Shown here: positions 32,987 to 43,900 of the stretch, piece after piece
How positions within the stretch are numbered: position 1 is the first letter of the stretch
Layout: every line of letters starts with the position of its first letter
Assembly: GCA_964020085.1 (NCBI GenBank)
Contig: OZ026595.1
Location: 21,959,153-22,023,152, forward strand
Origin: Micromussa lordhowensis
Taxonomy: Eukaryota > Cnidaria > Anthozoa > Scleractinia > Lobophylliidae
DNA length: 64,000 bases
Reading direction: 5' to 3'
Notes under the pieces: model-generated
The model's database searches: none
Told to the model about the DNA's origin: nothing
What the model saw: the letters and a program-made list of their open reading frames with translations, nothing else
Position numbers and translations under genes: made by a program

Positions 32987-35977
32987 TTAAATGTTCCACC
33001 GCCTTAGAAGCTCCCGTTCAAGCAACTTAATAAGCTTCTTTTTCATTTGCTTTGCATCCCTTCGATGTTTTCGCTTCGTCTTATCTGGTAAGTCGTATCG
33101 CATGAAGTGACGGTACCGGTGTTTCGTGGCGCCTTTGCGTCCGCTCCTTGGCTTCCCTTGGCGGGAAAACCCAATGAACCATTTTGGATGCTTGACTGAT
33201 TTGTACTGAAAATATCCCCCAGAATACTCCTCTTTAAAGTCACATGACTTCATTGCAGCAAACTTCTGTTTCCTCACCTAGATAATTCATGAATGTTAGC
33301 TGATTCACAATTTTTGTATAAAGTCTTCTGTGTTTATGAGAGAGGCGGGACGTCTCTGGGAGAGGGGCGGAGACGTTTGGAAGGACGGCATGGTCAAGGG
33401 AGGGGGTAGGGGGGGCTTGTTTCAAGCTGTTTATATTTGGGACGGGGACTTGAAAAAAGGAGCTAGGCACAAGTCTATCGCGGTATATTTTTTTATAAGG
33501 CGAAATGCAAGAGGAACGTCGAAATAAGACAATTCTAACAGGGTCCGAGGTTCAAGGAAAAAATTGCATTAAGATTGACTTTTCTTCGGCCTTAAAACCA
33601 AGTCAGAATCTTACCCTTGTGACGAGTGTTCCTTTCTTGTTCAGACAGAGGTAGCGGTTTGTATTTTCTCCTCGAATTTTAATCCGACCAAAGAAGTCTG
33701 ACTCTAACACCAGCCTCGCTAAAAGATAAATACAGAATGATATCAGAGTGAAGAATAAACAACACTGAAAGGAATCAAAACGTAAAACAAAAATAAAGCT
33801 GTCAGAAGTGGAGTAACACAGCCAGCTCTGACTTAAAATGGCTGGCGATACTTTAGCATTCAAGACCTAAGCATTCTATCATAGCTTCCCTCATGATGTA
33901 GACATAAGTGTGAACTTGTAAGGCATCTCTTAGTAAAGAGAATTAGTTGCATATGATATCAACTTGGTAGACAACATTAAAAGAAGTCACACATTTCCTG
34001 CGCGTCGATTCACTTCGTGGAATGTGATTTTCGCGGGCGTAGGCGTAGGAACTTGAGCACTGAACTAAACCTACCTGATAAAAACTAGAGACTATAAAAT
34101 GAAAGTTAGAATGGAAACAAAAACAGAGAGGGCGTGTGTCTGGAAGAAAACAAACTTAGTAACCATCAGAATAGTATGGACTGAGACTCCTCCTTGTACA
34201 GGAACATTCTTTACTCAATGTATTAACGAAATATTCAAGGAGAGTGTAGTACAACTCAAATCTAATTTTGTAATTACTATGTAAAGCTTGGCAGCAACAA
34301 GTTTAAACACTGACTGCATTGTATTATTTTTGCACCCATTACAAAATAGCTTACATATCAGAGGACTCCTAGCTTGTCAAAACCATAATCACTGGAGAGC
34401 GATATACGGCAAAGTCATCATCTGGACCGAAAAATTGAAGAAAAAAGTTCAGACGAAAAGGTACAATTTTTCTCCGAGCGATGCTCAATACGTGCTCTAA
34501 TAGGAACTGATTCTGGAAGTCGCAGCAAGAGGTATAGAACAATATATCTATTTCGGCCGGCGGAATTGAAGTGTTCTTCAGAGTCGGATGGCAACCCCCC
34601 CCCCCCCCAAAAAAAAAAAAAAAACACACCAGGGAGTGCACCCCTATAGAAAGACTCATCAGTGTTGGCACAGAAAAAAATTGGCACTAGTTAAAAAACG
34701 AAATCTAGATATTGATAATCTCTTGACGAAACATAGAGGGAAATGGACTTTCACAATTAAATAACCCGCTCAATCCAGCTCGGTACATTTTGCGCTTTTC
34801 CCTGTGTAGTCGTCATCACAACCTAACCGTAAAAAAGACTAAAACATAGACTTTGAACAGTTAATGGGAAGATAGCCAAGTTTTTTAAGATCACTTCTTT
34901 CTAATTTTCAGTTTCTAGAAGGGAACGATGCTTAGACGGAAGCCATTTTGAACTAACTTTCAGTGTCCCTTTGTTGACGTAAGATACTCTTGCTGAGAGA
35001 CGCCGGTTCCCTGCTTCAGTCGATAACTGAACTGCGCCGAAAATTTAGTCGCCTTACTTGAAGAACGTTAACCTTGAAAGAAACGAGGCCCAAAATATGT
35101 TCTGTAATACGTAGAGGTTGCATTTTTGTACCTCTTCACATGACGGGCTGTGAAATCATTTAAACATTCTACTTGAAAGGGTTTCTTGATAGTACATCAG
35201 GCTCCCTAGGTTTAATTTCCGCTGCCCTCTCGTATCCGGTGGAGCGCAGGCTCCTTTCCCGATTGCGCCAACTCCCTAAATCGACCTAAATCACGACATA
35301 AAATTCTTATCACGATTTTGTAATAGTCTCACAGCAAACGAGACCAACTTGATGACTGAACGGAATAAAACTACTCAACTATGAAAAGAAAACTGGCTCG
35401 TACATCATAAATAATCCTGAAATGACAGGAATGATGGGATCTTAAATACTAACTGTTCTTGGCACACAGATGTTAAGTTTGGTTTCCTTTTTAACCAGTT
35501 AAACATAAATTAACAAACTCCTTACCATATCGAGAGCCGTTTTTCCCACGAGCATCCAATTCTGTTTTCTTGATTTGAATAAACCGTCCTGATGTTCTAG
35601 AATAGAGTTGAACCTTTTTCGTAAAAGTCAGACCAGGCCCAAAGCCGCAGACCTGGCACAAGGAAAGTGAATTAGATCTCTTATCACAGGCGTAGGGATG
35701 TTGGCTCTGTGTTTACATATCTTACCCTACCAATGGACTTCATCGTCGGACAATAAGGAGTTGGAGCTGGTAAACGTCTGTCTGACGAGCTCTTCATTGT
35801 AGGACTTGTGCCCAAAGCTAATGGAAGGCTGAAAATGATACTTTTGTCAGTCTTAATAAGAGAATTATAGCAACACATGGGTGGCGTGTTAACTCAAACA
35901 GGACGTTTTCAAACTGTCAAGACTTACAGGATTATAATAAGGCCACTAATACTGACAGAAGACAGCTTGGTCTCCAT
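32987..35977 (-). CDS. Fibroblast growth factor (FGF) ligand, complete five-exon gene
   Basis: Coding exons, 5' to 3' on the minus strand: 35977-35928, 35828-35726, 35652-35526, 33718-33615 and 33277-32987. All junctions are GT-AG with matching phases, giving 224 aa. Residues 1 to about 25 (METKLSSVSISG, LIIILLPLALG) form a signal peptide, so it is a secreted ligand for FGF receptor kinases. The beta-trefoil core shows VQLYSRTSGRFIQI, LESDFFGRIKIRG, RYLCLNKKG, FKEEYSGGYFQY and WFIGFSRQGKPRSG. The 104-nt middle exon has the length conserved in FGF genes across animals. The C-terminal 45 residues are Lys/Arg-rich and probably bind heparan sulphate. The WF..F.RQG.PR style resembles the FGF8/17/18 group; orthology is uncertain, so no symbol is given. 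Confidence 0.92.
33615..33718 (-). CDS. FGF exon 4 (104-nt core exon)
   Basis: Bounded by acceptor cttttag|CGAGG and donor ACAAGG|GTAAGA. It encodes RLVLESDFFGRIKIRG through KKGTLVTR, the central strands of the trefoil. It begins in phase 1 (completing a codon from G) and ends in phase 0. The exact 104-nt length and the LCLNKKG motif make this the most diagnostic exon of the gene. Confidence 0.92.
34592..34624. repeat. Adjoining C and A homopolymers in an FGF intron
   Basis: About 14 C directly followed by about 16 A, inside the FGF intron between exons 3 and 4. Likely length-polymorphic and prone to assembly error. Confidence 0.8.
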
Positions 35978-36056
35978 GGCAAAGTTGCAGAGCTTCTAAC
36001 AATTCTAGTCACTTGTGATGTTAACTTGAACTGACGCGGTTGCTACAGTTCGTGCA

Positions 36057-36064
36057 CTTTTATA
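36057..36064 (-). promoter_or_regulatory. TATA box upstream of the FGF gene
   Basis: The minus strand reads CAGTATAAAAGTGC, 80 nt before the ATG at 35977. Transcription would start at about 36,030, giving a short 5' leader of about 55 nt. This is a consensus TATAAAAG at a sensible distance, not experimentally supported. Confidence 0.55.
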
Positions 36065-39000
36065 CTGATCGATGCATGAAGGCATCAATTGACGTTTCAT
36101 GAGCGAGACGAGTGGGATTTTATGAAACGCACGTGCGCAATCTATCCAGTTACTTTACCGCTAACCCCTGAAGTGAAAGAGAAGTTTTTCTTTGTTCAAT
36201 AAGTGATTAATTGATATCTTCTTCAGATGGATTTCCGAAAACATAAAACAAGAACTAATTAACGAAATACAGGAAAAAAATAAGAACAAAAATTTAAAAA
36301 AATCTTGTCCCTTACCACAAAGGAAATGCAACATAGTTCCTTCTCAGACTCAGACGGTTTATTTGTCGTTAGTTTGTTTGGTTTACAAACTGTTTGGACG
36401 CCCACTCACTCCGCCCAACCGCTAATCCTTTTCCACAAGAAATACATACATTCTTTCTCAACACCACCAGCAGTGAAGACACACACAACTTAGGCAGCTG
36501 TGAAAGAAATCCAGGCTTGAACGCAGTTCAAATAAATGCTCTTTCGTATATTCACTTGTGCCACCAGCTGTTGTAGGGATGTTTTCTTTTAAATTTAGTA
36601 ATCTCAGTCAAGAATATATTAAAGAGATTCCGAATTTGGTTTGTCGTAAAAAGTTTGGAAGATAAGGAAATAACTACATATTTATGATGAAGTACACTCC
36701 TCGTTTATACAAAACGTTTCAACAACCTATTAATCAATGAGCTTTGTTTCGAGACAATTTCAAGTTCCGGTGTTAAAGTCCTCTTTTTTAGAACATTTCT
36801 TATAATTATGTGAATATTTTCACCATACGCAGTAAATTTGACTGAAAACGGGGTGAACATTATTCTTTATTTCTTTACAGAAGGGTTCCGCAGAATTTCC
36901 AATTAAAAATAGTTTTAGTACAGCTAATTGAAACTTATCTTGGCAACCTGGATTAACGGTTAATAAGTAATGAGTCTTTTAGTCCACAGTGTGGGTGGCA
37001 TGGCTTTCCAAACCATTGCTTTCAGTTGGGGGAAGGGGGGGGGGGGCACATGCACTGCTGCGTCAGGTCCCCACCCCAGAGTGTAGGGGATTGTCACTTG
37101 GCAGTCTAAGCTACATACCCACACAGCACACTCACCCCAAACAGTATCACCCCAACCACCCCCCCCCCCCCACACTGACTTTTGCCAACTAAGGAATATC
37201 AACTCAGCTCTGCAGCCTTTAGTGAAGGTGTTCCTAACAAAATACAGACAGCTGTCCTCTCTTCTGTTAAACTACGACTTCCTCAAGGGGTGCAATAATC
37301 AGTTCAAAAAGCGATTTGTATTGGGAAGATTTGAACTTTGTACATCAAAGTGATCTTGAAATAGTCTTCTCTGACAAACGTTTTCGGATCCCTGCTGTTT
37401 CTCGGCCGAAATCCATTCGTCTGCCTTCGGGCCTCAGTCACGATATTGCCTTCTTTTGACCCAATAGTAGGCCATTGTTGTTAGTTTTTGACAAACAGAT
37501 GTAGCTTGGCCCACCCAAACTGACTGAAGGCTGACTGAAGACTACTGATTGCGTTGTCCATTGTAAAGCTAGAGCTAAAAAGTTATGTGGTGTAACAAGA
37601 TTCCCGGACAGAAAAGACGATGCAGGTTAGAGGTAGAACAATTATCAGCTTATGATCAATATTTCGCCGTTAAAATTGAAAACGTTCAAACAGCTGTTAA
37701 GAGAGTTAACCATCACGAAGAGGTTTTGGTTCCAACAAAACAAACAAACAGGAACTTGAACGGTTGCCTCCAGACACAGTCATAAACAAACAGGATGTTT
37801 CATTTTGTGGTATATTGTCAGATCTCCGACTGTTAAAAAAGACCTTCCCCGTTTTGAATGTCTTCTAATATTTCCCTTTAAAATTGTCGAGGAGCTTGTA
37901 AGAACAAGGACATAAATGCTGCTGGAGTAATGTAATGGGCTCCTGGTAAACGGCGTGGAGTGTGGAAGTTGTTCTCTGTCCCAATCCTCTCACGCGCCTC
38001 TGTTTTCTATTTTCATTGATTTATTTTATCATCAAGTATTTCTTCATTTTGCTTTTTTGCTGTTTCAGCTGTTTGGCCAAAAGAGGTGGTGTGATCAGGA
38101 AGACATACTTCCGGACTGGAAATTCATAGAATGTCGCTAAATTGGTCGATCTTCTGGGAGGGAAAGAACCTGATGCCAAGCCAGATGCGCATGACAGTTC
38201 TTCAAAACAACTGCTTCATTCAACTGACGCAGCGTTCCTTCAATGCTGTAAAATGGGAAACTCAACAACATTCAAATAGGCCTAATCAAGAGATTAATGT
38301 CTTGATCTAATATGTTATCAAATCGCTTTTCTTTTGCGCAATGAAAAATGATGGGGCATATTAATTGAAAAAGACTCAAAACGTGAAGCGTATTTTCGAA
38401 TTAGCCTCTTGTGGAGCTGAAAATTAACTTCTTGTCTTCTCTCCTAACAAATCGTCTCGTGTACAGTTCAGTAATTTTCTTCTTCTCTGACAAGTATTGA
38501 TGGGCTTGATTTGCTTATTTCACAAATTGACTACACTCTTCTTGTTATAAGAATATTGTTTTTTCCAACCGGAGCTGAATGTTCTTATTTTTCTGCCGAG
38601 TTTAGGCTAAAAAATTCTTGTGAATATTCTTACATGTATAGGGTATAACATCTTTGTTTTCGAGTGTATGTCTGGATGGTGTTAAGCTAGCCTGCAGGCA
38701 TTAAACCTGATATCACGCACACAAATTCTCTCACAAATGTTATTAGTATCAACTATACGTAAGCTTTGTTTTTGTTGCTATTTGGAGAAAAGAATGTTAT
38801 ACGGTTTATTTCAAAATATATCACTGTATTGTATTTACAATTTTTTTTTAAATCTCAGCCTAGGGTTTCATATTCGTATAAAAAAGAGTGTACACAGAAC
38901 CACGACCTCCAAGTATTCCTATGTTTTTTTAAAAAAAATCTTTTTATTGATTGGATCTCCATTCAGTTACAAAATCTAACTTCTCATGAAAATAAACAAC

Positions 39001-39725
39001 AATAAAAAAAACACGATACAATGTCGCAAAATAAATCTAACTTTACCAGATGCATTTAAGTATAAATGTCTCTGAGACCTTAAAATTGATTCCACTCTTA
39101 AAAAACGTGAGAAGAAAATGTTTTACATGTAACTTTACAGACATTTACATCACAGCATACCACTTTCTGTATAACCTAATAATTTACCTAATAACCTAAT
39201 AATTTACAAAATTTCGGATGTAACTGACTATCCGTCTCGCCATGGTGTAATAAAAGTTATTTGCTCATCGCAACACAGGTGAGCTTGTCATGATCAGTAA
39301 CTACTCACCACATATAGTGTAGCCCTAGGTACAATGTCATGGTTTACACGATATGAGTCTATTTACACAGCATTGTATCCACAGAAAAAAGGTAGAAGAA
39401 CACAAAGTCGTGTGAAGAAGGTTGAAAAGTTGAAAATTGATCACTTTTAGCGCTCAACGCGCCCCTTTTCCCTACCGTACTATATAAAACAACAAACAAA
39501 CAAACGAAAACAAATAAGCACTATATGAAAATAGAATTTCAGGGATTTTAGGGATCAATAATAGAATTGAACCCTTTCTTTTCCAAACAACACATACGTC
39601 AGTGTACTAAATCCATTTTTTTACATGAATGATACGCGAGTTGAATTACTCAAAAAAAATTTACTGAGCGGGCAACCAGTACCTTGATTGTCATGGATTC
39701 CCCTCCCGCTGAGGGCTTAAATGGT
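36065..39725. other. Intergenic stretch between the FGF gene and the MUN-DEP gene
   Basis: No gene supported. Homopurine/homopyrimidine runs occur at about 37,026-37,050 (G-rich) and 37,158-37,172 (C-rich), flanking a segment that could form a G/C-rich fold. Short open frames at 36,305, 37,585 and 38,737 lack splice sites or recognisable content. Confidence 0.5.
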
Positions 39726-39731
39726 TTTATT
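39726..39731 (-). terminator. Candidate polyadenylation signal of the MUN-DEP gene
   Basis: The minus strand reads AAAAATAAAACC, a canonical AATAAA about 780 nt past the stop codon at 40,513. It is the first canonical signal I noticed downstream; a shorter 3' UTR using a variant signal is possible. Confidence 0.35.
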
Positions 39732-40512
39732 TTTGAGTAGTTCGACTCGCATCGATTTCTTCATTTGTTTGCCCTTCAGCCAAGTCATCATTCCATCCAC
39801 TTCTAATTAGTCTTCCAATAACATTCAAAGTGAAAACAAAGATTCAAACTTATCTTAGTGCAACAAAGAAATTTGATCCCATACATGATAATTATTGCAG
39901 CAATGAAAGGATTAGTAATGAAGTAACCTATATTACCTTTTTACAGCTATGTTAAGATGGCGATGTTCGGTATTTTCATCGAGAACAAAATAAACTAAAA
40001 TTTGAACCGTCGGTTCACTACGTAGAAAGAGAGGAATGACATCTTATGACGACTCAAGAGGTGACCACTGAAACCATATTAGTAAACAATCACAGCGTTA
40101 TACAGGAAATCCGTCCCGAATCGAATGAGATCTCCCTAAGTACTTCTTTTTGCTTTAAATAAACGCAATTGTCAAGTGTTGGACTGCAGTAGTTTAGAGT
40201 GTCTACTAAAACAATTAGACTATTCGGCCTCGCATTGCATGAGTGATGGTCAACTCTGCTGCGCCTCGTTGACTCTTCATTGAAACAAAACTCGAGTTCA
40301 AAGTCTAATTGTTAAGTACTACAACGTTGCTAAACTGCTAAAGCTGAAACACTAACAATTGCTCAACATAACTTTCAAACAAATACCAAACTGTTGATTA
40401 AACGACTTCTAGACTCAAATATATGTGAAATGAAATAGAGTTAAACAGTGGCCCCGTACTGATAACAGTCGTCTCTCAGCCCTTATCCGTTCCAGTGAGA
40501 CTCGTAAACGTT

Positions 40513-40958
40513 TCACAAGGTCTGACAAATTCCGTTCAGGGGATAACATCGGTCTTCCCTTCCTCCCCTTCCGCCAACAGCGTCATATAAGAGACCCGTG
40601 GGAAGTCTCCTAAGAAAGCCCCGCGCTGCTTTATCCGAATTTCTCCTGGCGTAAAGAACGCAGAGGATATGCTTCAGTTTATCTGGCAAATTCAAGCGGT
40701 CAGTGATGCCTAAAGCGATCTTGCCATCGGTTCTAGAGGTGTCTTCTTCGCAAATGAACTTGTAAAACGCTTTGGGGTGATTGTAAAACGACGCGTCTCG
40801 CTCAGACCGCGCGCTGTTGACGCGGCTCCAAATATCACTTGCGCTGCCCAAGAAATCGTCATCGTCGTCATCATATTCGTCGTCAGCCTCTTCTTCAGAG
40901 TCATGTGATCCTGTGCGGGTGGATCGAGAGGTAGGACGAGAGCTGAAGGCTGGCGAGC
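40513..40958 (-). CDS. MUN-DEP gene: terminal exon, acidic and helical tail
   Basis: Begins at acceptor ttttacag|GCTCG, completing a Ser codon. It encodes a Ser/Arg stretch, a strongly acidic run (DSEEEADDEYDDDDDDF), then FYNHPKAFYKFICEED, LPDKLKHILCVLYARRN and GFLRRLPTGLLYD, ending ...CQTL and TGA at 40513. The tail has no family I can name. It looks folded after the acidic run. Confidence 0.8.
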
Positions 40959-43900
40959 CTGTAAAACCCAAAAATAATAACTTGAAATGGCGACTGACCT
41001 AGCAACCCATGGCAGATATCAGAGGTCTTCTCCACGTATCAGCACGTGCAAGTCTATCCATATAATAGAATTAGTTTAGTATGTAAGAAGCTACTTGACC
41101 CTTCGAAACCTGTCATCAATCATGAGTTACGGTTTTCGACCACTTTCGTTTCCCACTTAATACAGGTGTTTAACCGTTTGAATAGAATTTATGAAGTAAC
41201 TCAGATACTACATGCGCTCTCATTGGTCGATAGATGCGTTTAGATGAGAGTATGTAAACCCAGTTATGACGTTTTAGATTCGCGCGTATTCTTGAAAAAT
41301 ATTATATAAAAGCAATAGAGTACTTTTACCGTGTTTACATAGTCTCATCTAGACACTTGTGGGGTTGCGATAATTCTCGAAAGTTATGCAAACCTTCGAC
41401 TGCGTTTCGGGTTTGCATATCTCGAATTCTCCGAACGCCCCTTGTGTTTAGATTAGGCTATGTAAGCACGGAAAATGAACGCTATTGCACTTCAATAGTA
41501 GGCGTTTCGAAAAAAATCTTCGAAATCTTCGACACTGCACAGTCCCGCACACTTAAAAGAAACCTTTAGAAAACAGAGAGACAAACCTCTCTAAGAAATA
41601 TACGAAGTCTGCACACGGGTTAACCTCTTCTGTTATTTATCTGCTTAAACCGCTCAAATTTCTCCCCAATAATGTAAATACCAAGACAGGCGTACGTAAA
41701 GTTCTTAACATAAACGAAGTACATTGTAGTCTACAGTTCAGTTACAGTTACAGTTACAGTCTACAGTTACAGTCTAAGTAGTCTGAAGTTCTCCCGACAA
41801 AAGTAAAACAACATACGGAGACCGGTACGGAGAATCAACATATTGATTGTATAAAACAACAAGCTCACTTATATTGCTCCGGGTGGTGACCCCAATATTA
41901 TTGACCATGATATCTGGCTGTACATCTTCGTTGACAAAAACCCTGCCTCGCTCTGTTGGTGCGTTCTCCTCTTGCCCCTGACTTTGTCTTCTTCTCCCAG
42001 TTGAAGGCTGCCGGTCGAAACGTGGCGGGTGACTGACACAGATCAGCATTCCGCGCTCTAGGAGGTACTGGCCTGTAAAATACAAAACCAAACAAGAAAT
42101 TGGTTAATCCCGTACCCACATCTTCTGACTTTTCCCTTCCAAAGGAAATCTAACACGTTCTTTCAAGCCAAGTCCACAAAAGTTCAAATTGACTGACACA
42201 AAACTGAAAGCCTGTCATAATAAAGGGTTAAACAAACTATATTTATGATCTAAGATGCCGTTTTCTACGATAACTGCAGAAATTCTCGCGCGCTCATTGG
42301 ATAATTTTTATTGTCAATAAGCGGACGGACACATGGAATTATAATTTATGTGACGCGTCAACGAGCGATAGTGGACAACTTGACAATTTGTTATCGTAAA
42401 AAACAAATTGATATCAGTTTTTCATTCGTCTGTCCTGTTATTGATAATGAATTTCGTCATGACATTGTTAAAGTAGTCTGCGGGTCTACGAGGCGATATC
42501 CACAGCTACTTTGACAATGCTATGACGAAATTCATGATCAATAACAAGACAGACGCACGAAAAACTGACGTCAATTTGTTAAGTTCTCTCTACCACCAAA
42601 GCGCCGTCACCATACCAACTAATCAGAACGCATACTAGTTACTAGCTCACCGAACTCCAATCCTGTTTCAGTCTCCGTGCTCCCAATGCACAAACCAAGA
42701 TTATCATATCCATTACGGCGAACATAGTTCTCCATCCACTCAACCAGCGCCGCTCCTGAGAAACACTTGCGAGTGACGTGTAGATCTTTGAGCATTGCTT
42801 GGATGACAAAATCTGCGGGGGCATTGGCACTAGCATTATGCGAGCTGACGCTGACCGATGACGTTAATTCGTCAATCCGAAACTGCTGCTGGGTAATTAG
42901 CATCTAAATGAGAAATAAAAATGACATCTTCTTAATTAAGTATTCTTGCAAATGGAGACGTGAGAGACGTTTACAGCTAAAGAGGTGCACGGCTAATGTG
43001 ATTTCTACGGTTCGTGTTATTGGTTCATTTGCTGTTGGTCATTAATTTCGCTTTTCACTGCTTCACAGGGTGCTGTTTCTTGTATTACACAAAAGAGCCT
43101 ATAAGCTATGAGTGTTGGTCTTTAACGAAAGTATAGATACTAATTTTATTCTAGAAATAAACTCAACATCTCAGTGTGAAAATTCGCGTTTGAGGCTAAG
43201 CTTTGTACCACAAGTCACGCTGTTTAAAACCAAGAGAGGGTGGTACAGGTTTATTTACCAAAGGGCCGAGTATCCATGTAACTTAACAACGTGCTTGGGA
43301 CAACAAAAATACAGAAGATCTCAAATACTTCCAAGCTAAGCTGAGTTTAAGATAAACATCAAAACTAAATTTGAAACGGAAAATTATATCTGCATGAAGA
43401 ACAAAACTTCAGATCAATTTTGAAAAATGGTGGGCAATTTGTCCTGTGTTAAAAAAATAACTGTATTCTAACTATTTATTGCATCTCTGTCTTTGTAACT
43501 TTCTATGTCCTTTGTGATTGTATTTTAACATAAAAGTATTGTACAGTATATTTAAGCTAGTATTGTAAGTTATGTAACGATATTGTAAGTCAGGAGTTAT
43601 GCCGTTTAATTAGTAAGTTGTTTTAGTAAGTATTGTTAGTATTTGTAGTAGTTGTACTATTGTAAGTAGTGTAAGTGCTCTAATAAAAAAAATAAAATTA
43701 ACAATAATAATAACAATAATAATAATAATAACAATAATAATAACAACAATAATAATAAATAATAAGTAATTAAGTGAGTAGCCATTTCGTTATCATTGTA
43801 CTTAGCTTTTGTTAGAGGTTCTTACCTGTTTGTAGAGGGAGTGGTACATGGAGATAAGCCGGTCTGTTGAGTTGGTGTACAGCTGCAAGTACTGCACGGT

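Noticed and set aside
34369..34687. Minus-strand open frames with long Gly/Phe runs
   Set aside because: Produced by the C and A homopolymers at 34,592-34,624.
36989..37202. Opposed 67- and 80-codon open frames
   Set aside because: Low-complexity translations of G-rich and C-rich runs without splice signals.
40817..41002. + strand Ser-rich open frame
   Set aside because: Shadow of the acidic Asp/Glu codons of the terminal MUN-DEP exon on the other strand.
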